This document shows positions 9,170 to 19,152 of a stretch of DNA of 64,000 nt, one piece after another. Below the pieces are notes generated by a model that searched no databases, was not told the DNA's origin, and worked only from the letters and a program-made list of their open reading frames with translations. The position numbers and the translations under genes are program-made. Numbering within the stretch: the first letter of the stretch is position 1; the number at the start of each line of letters is the position of its first letter. Source of the stretch: Dyadobacter sp. CY356 (GTDB taxonomy: Bacteria > Bacteroidota > Bacteroidia > Cytophagales > Spirosomataceae); assembly GCF_021440195.1 (NCBI RefSeq), contig NZ_JAJTSZ010000001.1:496001-560000 (forward strand), written 5' to 3'.

Positions 9170-10861
9170 ATGAAGACAAAGCATTTATTATATACAGTGT
9201 TTTTTGCCGGCAGCATTTTTTTTAGTGAATGCGCGAACGCTCAGACAACCACCATCGTAAACCCGATTTTAACCGGTTTTTACCCTGATCCGAGTGTGGT
9301 TCAGGTAGGAACGGATTATTATCTGGTCAATTCTACCTTCTCTTATTTTCCGGGAATTCCTGTTTTTCATAGTAAGGATCTTAAAAACTGGAAACAGATC
9401 GGAAATGTGATTGACCGCCCGTCGCAGATGGATTTTATGGGTGAAAAACTAACGAGAGGTTTGTTCGCACCGGCGATCAGTTTTCATAACGGGACGTATT
9501 ATGTTACTTGCACGGATATCGATCACGACGGAAATTTTATCGTCACTTCCAAAAATCCTGCCGGTCCATGGAGTGATCCGGTCCGGGTTCCCCAGGTCCG
9601 TGGTATAGATCCGTCGCTGTTTTTTGATGAAGACAATAAAGCTTATATCATCTACAACAGCGATCCGCCTGAGAGAAAGTCATTATATCCAGGCCACAGA
9701 ACAATCCGGATTTATGAAATTGATCCTGTCACTTTGAAGGTGATCGGCGACGAAAAACAGCTGGTCAATGGTGGTGTAGACCTGAGCAAAAAGCCGGTTT
9801 GGATTGAAGCACCGCATATCATGAAAAGAAATGGCTGGTATTATTTGTATGCTGCCGAGGGTGGGACTTCGGTCAATCATACAGAAGTTGTTTTTCGGAG
9901 CAAATCTGTTTGGGGACCTTTTGTGCCTTATGAAAACAACCCGATCCTGACGCAAAGAGGTTTGCCGGATGACCGGAAAGATCCGATTACTTCTGCTGGT
10001 CACGCGCAGTTTGTGGATGGCCCAGACGGCAAAACGTATGCTATTTTTCTTGCCGTTAGACCTTACGAGGGTAATTTCTACAACACAGGCCGTGAAACAT
10101 TTATTGCACCAGTGGAATGGAAAAACGACTGGCCGATCATTAATCCAGGTAGCAAAGAGATCAAATACGAGTATGCTGTCAATTTTAAGGAAGTAAAACA
10201 AAAGGAGGCATTACCCCAGGCTGGCAACTTTGCGTACACACTGACTTTTGAAAAAACCTTGGATCCGGCGTTGCTTTTTATGCGGACTATTGATCGCAAA
10301 TCATTTTCGCTATCACAGAAAAGCGGCCTGACGATGAAGTTGAAACCGGAAACGATTATGGAAATGGGTAACCCTTCCTTCATCGGGAAACGTCAGCAGC
10401 ATTTGTACTGCACAGCGGAAGTTGAACTTGACTTTTCACCAAAATCTGAAAAAGAAAAAGCGGGACTAACTATTTTTCAGGATGAGTCTCATTTCTATTT
10501 TTTAAGTAAATCGGTTGAAAATGGAAAGCCCATGATTCAGCTTTATAAAAGCATTGCGGATAAAAAAGAGATGGAGCTACTGGCACAGATGCCCGTTACC
10601 GATGTTTCTAAACCGGTTAAACTACGCATCACAGCAGAAGGCGATTCTTACAGTTTTTATTTTTCAAAAGGAACTTCCTGGGAACTGTTAAAAGATAAGG
10701 TTGACGCTAAATTCCTGAGTACGCAGGTTGCGGGAGGGTTTATCGGCTGTTTGTTTGGCATGTACGCTACTTCATCGGGTGAGGCAACTACAAATTCTGC
10801 ATCCTTTAAATATTTGAAATACAGCGGAAATGATCCGATGTTTCCAAAGGTATCAAAATAA
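9170..10861 (+). CDS. Glycoside hydrolase family 43 beta-xylosidase-like enzyme with C-terminal beta-sandwich
   Basis: This 563-residue protein has a signal peptide ending near ANAQ (residue 25). The GH43 propeller spans about 28-335 and the beta-sandwich about 350-555 (AGLTIFQDESHFYFL). The acids are Asp40 (GFYPDPSVV), Asp147 (RGIDPSLF) and Glu213 (VWIEAPHIM). This two-domain layout is that of XynB-type beta-xylosidases, in which the sandwich shapes the active-site pocket. It would trim xylose from oligosaccharide ends. A short hairpin (10862-10879) follows the stop codon. Confidence 0.92.
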   Translation: MKTKHLLYTVFFAGSIFFSECANAQTTTIVNPILTGFYPDPSVVQVGTDYYLVNSTFSYFPGIPVFHSKDLKNWKQIGNVIDRPSQMDFMGEKLTRGLFAPAISFHNGTYYVTCTDIDHDGNFIVTSKNPAGPWSDPVRVPQVRGIDPSLFFDEDNKAYIIYNSDPPERKSLYPGHRTIRIYEIDPVTLKVIGDEKQLVNGGVDLSKKPVWIEAPHIMKRNGWYYLYAAEGGTSVNHTEVVFRSKSVWGPFVPYENNPILTQRGLPDDRKDPITSAGHAQFVDGPDGKTYAIFLAVRPYEGNFYNTGRETFIAPVEWKNDWPIINPGSKEIKYEYAVNFKEVKQKEALPQAGNFAYTLTFEKTLDPALLFMRTIDRKSFSLSQKSGLTMKLKPETIMEMGNPSFIGKRQQHLYCTAEVELDFSPKSEKEKAGLTIFQDESHFYFLSKSVENGKPMIQLYKSIADKKEMELLAQMPVTDVSKPVKLRITAEGDSYSFYFSKGTSWELLKDKVDAKFLSTQVAGGFIGCLFGMYATSSGEATTNSASFKYLKYSGNDPMFPKVSK

Positions 10862-10946
10862 GTTCAGGTGAAACTGAACCTCGTTTTATTCAATGTTCAG
10901 TTTCAATTTTTATTTAATTATTAAAAATATAGTCAGATTAAATTTT

Positions 10947-11468
10947 ATGAAAAAGTCGATTTTCAGAAACCTGTTGACCATTTCCGCAGTGCTTTTTTGC
11001 AGTCTCGTCAATGCTCAGTCAAATTTTACCAACAAGTCAATCGGCGTAGGTGTGGTGGTTGCCGACATAAAGCGTTCCCTGGATTTTTATGTCAACGGAA
11101 TTGGTATGGTAAAAACCGGCAATTTCACAATCAATGAAGAGTTTGGAAAAAGAGGAGGCCTGACCGGCGGAGAAGCCACCAATGTTAATATTCTGAAACT
11201 GGAAAACAGCCCTGAAGCCAGCGAATGGAAACTGATGAGTTTCGGTAAAAAAGCTGCGCATCCAAAACAGAAGTTCATACAGGACGATACCGGTGCCCAG
11301 TATATCACGATCCATGTTAAATCATTAAAACCAATCATCGAAAGGCTGAAAGGACAGAAAGTAGTTTTTCTGGGCAGTACGCCGACGCAGCTGAATAAAG
11401 ATGCACATTTTGTTCTGGTGCAGGATCCGGACGGAACTTTTATAGAACTGATCGGGCCGATCGAATAA
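10947..11468 (+). CDS. Secreted VOC (glyoxalase/bleomycin-resistance fold) protein
   Basis: The protein is 173 residues from the ATG at 10947. That start gives a clean signal peptide (MKKSIFRNLLTISAVLF to VNAQ). An upstream in-frame ATG at 10893 would only add an unlikely extension. The mature part is a vicinal-oxygen-chelate fold with GVGVVVADIKRSLDFYVNGI and the closing FVLVQDPDGTFIELIGP, whose final Glu is a usual metal ligand. Export to the periplasm is unusual for this superfamily. It sits between two GH43 genes, so it may act on an oxidised or isomerised sugar. The reaction is unknown. Confidence 0.8.
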   Translation: MKKSIFRNLLTISAVLFCSLVNAQSNFTNKSIGVGVVVADIKRSLDFYVNGIGMVKTGNFTINEEFGKRGGLTGGEATNVNILKLENSPEASEWKLMSFGKKAAHPKQKFIQDDTGAQYITIHVKSLKPIIERLKGQKVVFLGSTPTQLNKDAHFVLVQDPDGTFIELIGPIE

Positions 11469-11495
11469 CAAAACGGACCTAAGCGCCATTTCTCA

Positions 11496-13061
11496 ATGAA
11501 AGAAAAAACTTTGTTTTGCATGCTTTTTTGTGTGTTGTTTTTGAGCGATTTGTCCAAAGCGCAAACGGCAGCCAACCCGGTCATTTTTGCCGATGTTCCC
11601 GATTTGGCTATGATACGCGTTGGAAACTCATATTATATGAGCAGCACCACCATGCACATGAGCCCGGGATTGCCGATCATGAAATCGAACGATCTGGTGA
11701 ATTGGCAGTTGGTCAGTTATGCATATGACACGCTGGCAAATATGGACGAGCTGAATCTGACCAATGGAAAAAGCACCTACGGTCGTGGTTCCTGGGCCAG
11801 CAGTTTTCGTTATCACAATGGGTTATTCTATGTCACAACCTTTGCTCAGACAACTGGCAAGACCTACATTTTTACAACAAAAAACATTGAAAAAGGGCCC
11901 TGGAAAATGTCCTCATTTTCACCTTCCTATCATGATCATTCCTTGTTTTTTGATGGCGATGGTAAGGTTTATTGGATTTACGGAGCAGGTAAAATTAAAA
12001 TGATTGAGCTGGAAGCGGATGCTTCGGCAGTGAAAAAAGGTGTCGCTGAGCAGGTTATTATTGAAAATGCAAGTTTGCCCTCAGGTACCGGCGGAGGTCT
12101 TCCTGCAGAAGGCTCGCAGCTTTTCAAGGTGTACGGTAAATATTATCTTTTCAACATCACCTGGCCCAAGGGCGGAATGCGAACTGTCGTCATTCACAGG
12201 GCAGATAAAATCACCGGACCTTATGAGGGCCGTGTGGGATTGCAGGATTTAGGCGTAGCGCAAGGCGGCCTGATCGATACGCCGGACGGGAAATGGTATG
12301 CCTATCTTTTCCGGGATTATGGTGCCGTCGGCCGGATTCCTTATCTCGTACCGGTTACGTGGAAAGATGGATGGCCGGTTCTGGGAAATGATGGAAAAGT
12401 GCCGGAAATACTTGACTTACCTGCCAGTAAGGGTTTGATGCCAGGCATCGTTGCATCGGATGATTTTTCACGTAAAAAAGGAGAATCTGCTTTACCACAG
12501 GTTTGGCAATGGAATCACAATCCCGATAATAACCTTTGGTCGGTGACAGAACGGAAGGGATTTCTCAGGCTTAAAACAGGGCGAATAGATACCTCTTTTG
12601 TAAGCGCCAGAAATACATTGACGCAGCGTACCGTAGGTCCGGAATCCTCTGCTTCGACTTTGATTGACATTTCAAAAATGAAAGAGGGAGATTTTGCAGG
12701 ATTGGGATTATTGCAAAAAAACTATGGTTTTGCAGGGGTTAAGATGGGCAAAGACAAATCGTCGGTTGTTATGGTTCGCTCGTTAACGAGTGAGGCTGAG
12801 GAGATTGAAAGTATACCACTGGCTCAAAATAAAGTCTATTTTAATGTTGAATGTGATTTCAAAGACAAGAATGATACGGCCAGTTTCTATTACAGTTTGG
12901 ACGGCAAATCCTGGTTGCCGATTGGTAAACCATTGAAAATGTCTTATACCATTCCGCATTTTATGGGTTATCGTTTTGGACTGTTCAACTATGCAACTAA
13001 AAACATTGGAGGATATGCGGATTTTGATTACTTCCACCTGGCCGTTAATCCATCAAAATAA
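11496..13061 (+). CDS. Glycoside hydrolase family 43 enzyme, second two-domain type
   Basis: This 521-residue secreted enzyme has a signal peptide ending near SKAQ (residue 23). The propeller opens with NPVIFADVPDLAMI, where Asp36 is the probable base, and continues with YHDHSLFFDGDGKVYWIYG (Asp147) and GGLPAEGSQLFK (Glu205, probable acid). A beta-sandwich domain follows from about residue 325. It resembles beta-xylosidases and arabinofuranosidases of the two-domain group but has diverged from the GH43 at 9170. The two likely cut different linkages. It starts 27 bp after the VOC gene, in one operon. Confidence 0.88.
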   Translation: MKEKTLFCMLFCVLFLSDLSKAQTAANPVIFADVPDLAMIRVGNSYYMSSTTMHMSPGLPIMKSNDLVNWQLVSYAYDTLANMDELNLTNGKSTYGRGSWASSFRYHNGLFYVTTFAQTTGKTYIFTTKNIEKGPWKMSSFSPSYHDHSLFFDGDGKVYWIYGAGKIKMIELEADASAVKKGVAEQVIIENASLPSGTGGGLPAEGSQLFKVYGKYYLFNITWPKGGMRTVVIHRADKITGPYEGRVGLQDLGVAQGGLIDTPDGKWYAYLFRDYGAVGRIPYLVPVTWKDGWPVLGNDGKVPEILDLPASKGLMPGIVASDDFSRKKGESALPQVWQWNHNPDNNLWSVTERKGFLRLKTGRIDTSFVSARNTLTQRTVGPESSASTLIDISKMKEGDFAGLGLLQKNYGFAGVKMGKDKSSVVMVRSLTSEAEEIESIPLAQNKVYFNVECDFKDKNDTASFYYSLDGKSWLPIGKPLKMSYTIPHFMGYRFGLFNYATKNIGGYADFDYFHLAVNPSK

Positions 13062-13102
13062 TATAGACTTTGTCAGTCGAAATTGATTTTAAATAAACTT
13101 AG

Positions 13103-15046
<1,944 letters not shown>

Positions 15047-15048
15047 AG

Positions 15049-15178
15049 CTGTCGGCAGTCGGCTGTCGGCGGTCGGCGGTGCAGCGTAGACAATCGGCAG
15101 TTGGCGAGCACTCATGGAAAATGGTCGGGTTGTGTTGTATGCAAAAATGTGACAGCCGACTGCCGAAAGCCGACAGCC
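15049..15178. repeat. TCGGCAG-type intergenic inverted repeat
   Basis: The gap between the esterase and xylanase genes holds GC-rich copies of a TCGGC(A/T/G)G unit. The 16-mer TCGGCAGTCGGCTGTC (15052-15067) recurs as a perfect reverse complement at 15151-15166. This could fold into a long stem with an 83-nt loop in the operon mRNA. Its base composition differs sharply from the flanking AT-rich gaps, so it looks like a dispersed repetitive element. Confidence 0.75.
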
Positions 15179-15214
15179 CCAATAATTATCTCATTTTTTC
15201 AATCAACTTATCTC

Positions 15215-16306
15215 ATGATAAAATCACAAAGATTAAAGTTTTGGGCTCAATGTGCGGTTGTATCGGCGACGTTACTTTCTTCAAATGAGATTTTGGCTCA
15301 AAAAACGCTAAAAAGTGCTTATAAAGATTTCTTTCCAATCGGTGTCGCAGTGGCACCCAGGAGCCTTACCGGGCCTGATGCCGAATTAATCATCACACAA
15401 TTTAACAGTCTGACGCCTGAAAACGCGATGAAAATGGGGCCGATCCACCCGGAGCCAAACAAATACAATTGGCAGGATCCGGACGCTATTGTTGCATTTG
15501 CCCAAAAAACTGGGATGAAAGTAAGGGGTCACACGCTGTGCTGGCACAACCAGACACCGAAGTGGTTTTTTACCGATTCTACCGGCAAACAGGTTAGCCG
15601 TGAAGTACTTCTGGCACGTTTGAAACAACATATCATTGATGTGGTTGGCCGATACAAAGGAAAGATTTATGCCTGGGATGTTGTTAACGAGGCCGTGCCC
15701 GACACGAGCACAAGCATTTACCGCCGGTCAAAATTCTATGAAATCATAGGTGAAGATTATATTGAAAAGGCATTTGAATATGCCCACGCTGCTGATCCGG
15801 ATGCAAAATTGTTTTACAACGATTACAATACTGAAAGCACAGCAAAAAGAGAGAAAATTTACCAGCTTCTTAAAAAGTTAAAAGACAAAAAAGTGCCGGT
15901 AGACGGCGTAGGTTTGCAGGGCCACTGGTCCATTTATGAGCCAACCGCACAGGAGCTTGAAAAGTCTATTCAACAATTTGCAAGCCTGGGTCTGGCCGTG
16001 CAGATTACGGAACTCGACGTTTCAGTACATCCAAAAGAGCATGAACGACGCGCAAAAAAGGCAACCGATACGGGTGAGCTGACTGCTGAAATGGTGGAAA
16101 AACAAGCTGCTCAGTACAAAATGTTATTCGATGTTTTCAGAAAATATAAAGGCACGGTTACGGGAGTGACTTTCTGGAATGTGTCGGACAAATATACCTG
16201 GCTGGATAATTTCCCTGTTCCAAACCGCAAAGATTACCCGCTGTTGTTCGATCAAAATTACAAGCCGAAAAAAGCTTTTGAAGGGGTTGTTGATTTTCAG
16301 AAGTGA
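15215..16306 (+). CDS. Endo-1,4-beta-xylanase, glycoside hydrolase family 10
   Basis: This 363-residue retaining xylanase would cut the xylan backbone. The start at 15215 gives a signal peptide (MIKSQRLKFWAQCAVV to EILAQ). An in-frame ATG at 15101 lies inside the intergenic repeat and is unlikely. The GH10 barrel shows NSLTPENAMKMGPI, GHTLCWHNQTPKWF, the acid/base Glu159 in WDVVNEAVPD and the nucleophile Glu266 in ITELDVSVH. WNVSDKYTWL is also present. It is a compact single-domain enzyme with no binding module. It lies in the middle of the xylan locus and gives the strongest substrate evidence. Confidence 0.96.
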   Translation: MIKSQRLKFWAQCAVVSATLLSSNEILAQKTLKSAYKDFFPIGVAVAPRSLTGPDAELIITQFNSLTPENAMKMGPIHPEPNKYNWQDPDAIVAFAQKTGMKVRGHTLCWHNQTPKWFFTDSTGKQVSREVLLARLKQHIIDVVGRYKGKIYAWDVVNEAVPDTSTSIYRRSKFYEIIGEDYIEKAFEYAHAADPDAKLFYNDYNTESTAKREKIYQLLKKLKDKKVPVDGVGLQGHWSIYEPTAQELEKSIQQFASLGLAVQITELDVSVHPKEHERRAKKATDTGELTAEMVEKQAAQYKMLFDVFRKYKGTVTGVTFWNVSDKYTWLDNFPVPNRKDYPLLFDQNYKPKKAFEGVVDFQK

Positions 16307-16409
16307 TATAGGGGAATGTGAACTGTGGTCAGGGGATTGTCATGTGTAGTCATTTATCGTTAAGATTGGGTGGCTATTAAATTGTAAGATTAAATTATCA
16401 GGCTTAGTA

Positions 16410-19073
16410 ATGAGATTTTTAACGTTTGTAATTCTCCTGCTTTTTCTTTCCTGCGATCTTTCGGCGCAGGTTCGTTTGCCAAAGCTGATTGGTGATCACA
16501 TGGTGTTGCAGCGGGATCAGCCCGTTACCATCTGGGGCTGGGCGGCTCCGAAGGAAAAGGTTACGGTGACGTTGAAAAACAAAAGTTATAAGACCGTTAC
16601 ATCTCAGGATGGCGAATGGAAGATCCAGCTGCCTGCACAACCTGCTGGCAGCGGTTTTGAAATGGTGTTAAAAGGTAAAAATCAGATCCTTATCAAAAAT
16701 ATTGCTTTTGGTGATGTTTGGCTTTGCAGCGGACAAAGTAATATGGTCATTAATATGGAACGAGTGAAAGAGCGTTTTGCAGACGATATCGCTTCGGCTA
16801 ATTATCCTGACATCCGCAATTTTTTCGTTCAAACACTGACCAGTTTAAATGGCCCTGAAAAAGAATTTCCAGTTGGGGAATGGAAAACGGCCAATCCCAA
16901 AGATGTGCTTACCATGGGAGCGGTCACCTATTTTTTTGCAAAAGATCTTTATGATCAGTACAAGGTGCCGATCGGAATCATTAACAGCTCCGTAGGAGGT
17001 ACGCCGATAGAAGCCTGGATCAGCGAGGGAGGTTACAAGGATTTTGCTGATATACAGAAGATCATTGCCAAAAATAAAGACACGGCTTATGTCAGTTCAT
17101 TCAAACGCATTTTTCCAAATAACAGATCTCAGCCGAAAGTAACGGATCAAGGTCAGATTGAACATTGGGAAAATACTTCTTATCAACCAAAAGGATGGCG
17201 GAATTTTAACATTCCGGGTTACTGGGAAGATCAGGGCGTGAAGGATTTGAACGGTGTCGTCTGGTTTCGCCGGGAATTTAAAGTTCCTGAAAACTGGATT
17301 GGCAAGCCTGTGAAACTTTTCATGGGCCGCATTGTGGATGCGGATGAAATGTATGTCAATGGAAAAAAGATTGGAAATACCACCTATCAGTATCCGCCCC
17401 GCCGCTACGAGATTCCCGCCGTTTTATTGAAATCGGGTAAAAATACATTTGTCATAAGGGTTACAAATCAAGTCGGAAAAGGCGGTTTTGTTCCTGATAA
17501 ACCTTATTTCATGACGGTCGATGATCAGCAGATCGATTTAAAAGGAACCTGGCAATATAAAGTTGGAGAAGTATATCAACCTCAGAAAAAAGGAAATTTT
17601 GGTAGTCCACTCGTGCATCAAAACCAGCCGACCGCATTATACAACGCCATGGTTGCGCCTGTTTTACTCACGAAACTCAAAGGTTTTATCTGGTATCAGG
17701 GAGAGTCGAATGTGGATAATCCGGAGCCATATAAGAAATTGATGCCTGCTTTGATCAACGATTGGAGAGGTTTATGGAAAAATCCGGATGCACTTTTTCT
17801 GGTCGTGCAGCTTCCCAATTTTCAGGACGTAAACTTCACGCCGGCAGAAAGTAATATGGCCTTAATCAGGGAAGCGCAAAACCAGGCGCTTGCCTTGAAA
17901 AATACGGCTTTGACGGTTACGCTGGACCTGGGAGAATGGAATGATATTCATCCTTTGAACAAAAAAGATATCGGAAAAAGACTGGCGTTGTCAGCAAGAA
18001 ACCTGGCTTACAATGAAAGGAATGTGGTTTATTCCGGGCCGACGCTAAAATCACAGACTATCGAAAAAGATAAAATAATCCTGACATTTGATCATATAGC
18101 CAAGGGTATTACTTCCAAAGATTCTGAATCCTTGCGCTGGTTTAGCATCGCAGATTATGATAAAAAGTTTGTCTGGGCAACGGCCAGGATTATTGGAAAA
18201 GATCAGATCGAATTGTCGAGCGAATTGGTGAAAACCCCAAAATATGTTCGCTATGGGTGGCAGGACAATCCGGAAGGAATTAATTTTTATAATTCCGAAA
18301 GTTTACCCGCATCTCCATTCCGAACGGACGCAGAAGTGCTGGATGATTCGAAACCCTGGAAAGGGAAAAAATGCGCGGTTGTGCTGACTTATGATGATGC
18401 GCTGAATGTGCATCTGGATAATGTCATTCCTGCGTTGGATTCTCTCAGTCTGAAAGGTAGTTTTTATCTGACCGCTTCATCAGATGCCGCCCGAAACAGA
18501 ATCAAAGACTGGCGCGCTGCGGCTGCAAATGGTCATGAACTGGGAAATCACACGCTGTATCATCCCTGTGACGCGACGGGCCCGGGTATGAGCTGGGTGA
18601 AACCTGAGTATGATCTGAGCAAATACAGTCTGGCAAGAATACAGGATGAAATCAAAATGTGCAACGCGTATTTAAAGTCGATCGACGGCAAAACGAAAAG
18701 AACTTTTGCATTTACCTGTGGACATAAAAAAGTAGCCGAAGGTGAATTTATTCAGACGCTTTCTGATGAATTCGTGGCGGCAAGGGCTGTCAGACATGAA
18801 ATGCATTCACTTGATGAGCAGAATCTGATGGATATTGACTGTTATGGTATGTCTGGTGAAAGCGGAGAAAAAATGATCGAACTCGTCAAACAAGCGCAGC
18901 AAAGCGGTAAACTGCTGGTTTTCCTTTTTCACGGTGTGGGAGGGGAACATGCACTGAATGTTTCCAATGAGGCTCACAGCCTGTTACTACATTATCTGAA
19001 AGAAAATGAAAAGGATATTTATGTTGATACGATGCTGAATGTGGCAGAGCATATTAACAAAATGAAAAAATAA
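16410..19073 (+). CDS. Acetylesterase (sialate O-acetylesterase/CE20-like) fused to a polysaccharide deacetylase domain
   Basis: This 887-residue secreted fusion has a signal peptide (residues 1-20). An SGNH esterase starts with LPKLIGDHMVLQRDQPVTIW and carries nucleophile Ser110 in CSGQSNM. An inserted jelly-roll like that of GH2 enzymes follows (about 250-395, VWFRREFKVPENW). The esterase resumes with GFIWYQGESNVDNP and the catalytic DIHPLNKKDIG. From about residue 650 a NodB-type deacetylase begins: AVVLTYDDALN (metal Asp) and GNHTLYHPC (the HxxxH metal site). Both domains appear to keep their catalytic residues. The protein would strip acetyl groups from xylan, but the specific target of the deacetylase half is unknown. 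Confidence 0.85.
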   Translation: MRFLTFVILLLFLSCDLSAQVRLPKLIGDHMVLQRDQPVTIWGWAAPKEKVTVTLKNKSYKTVTSQDGEWKIQLPAQPAGSGFEMVLKGKNQILIKNIAFGDVWLCSGQSNMVINMERVKERFADDIASANYPDIRNFFVQTLTSLNGPEKEFPVGEWKTANPKDVLTMGAVTYFFAKDLYDQYKVPIGIINSSVGGTPIEAWISEGGYKDFADIQKIIAKNKDTAYVSSFKRIFPNNRSQPKVTDQGQIEHWENTSYQPKGWRNFNIPGYWEDQGVKDLNGVVWFRREFKVPENWIGKPVKLFMGRIVDADEMYVNGKKIGNTTYQYPPRRYEIPAVLLKSGKNTFVIRVTNQVGKGGFVPDKPYFMTVDDQQIDLKGTWQYKVGEVYQPQKKGNFGSPLVHQNQPTALYNAMVAPVLLTKLKGFIWYQGESNVDNPEPYKKLMPALINDWRGLWKNPDALFLVVQLPNFQDVNFTPAESNMALIREAQNQALALKNTALTVTLDLGEWNDIHPLNKKDIGKRLALSARNLAYNERNVVYSGPTLKSQTIEKDKIILTFDHIAKGITSKDSESLRWFSIADYDKKFVWATARIIGKDQIELSSELVKTPKYVRYGWQDNPEGINFYNSESLPASPFRTDAEVLDDSKPWKGKKCAVVLTYDDALNVHLDNVIPALDSLSLKGSFYLTASSDAARNRIKDWRAAAANGHELGNHTLYHPCDATGPGMSWVKPEYDLSKYSLARIQDEIKMCNAYLKSIDGKTKRTFAFTCGHKKVAEGEFIQTLSDEFVAARAVRHEMHSLDEQNLMDIDCYGMSGESGEKMIELVKQAQQSGKLLVFLFHGVGGEHALNVSNEAHSLLLHYLKENEKDIYVDTMLNVAEHINKMKK

Positions 19074-19152
19074 TATTGTCAATGCTGGATTTTGCTGCCA
19101 TAAAGTGCGACCCGAATTTAAGAAATATTACAAATCAGTAATTGGAAAAAAT

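Noticed and set aside
15101-15214. 38-residue N-terminal extension of the GH10 xylanase
   Set aside because: It translates part of the TCGGCAG repeat and would bury the signal peptide.
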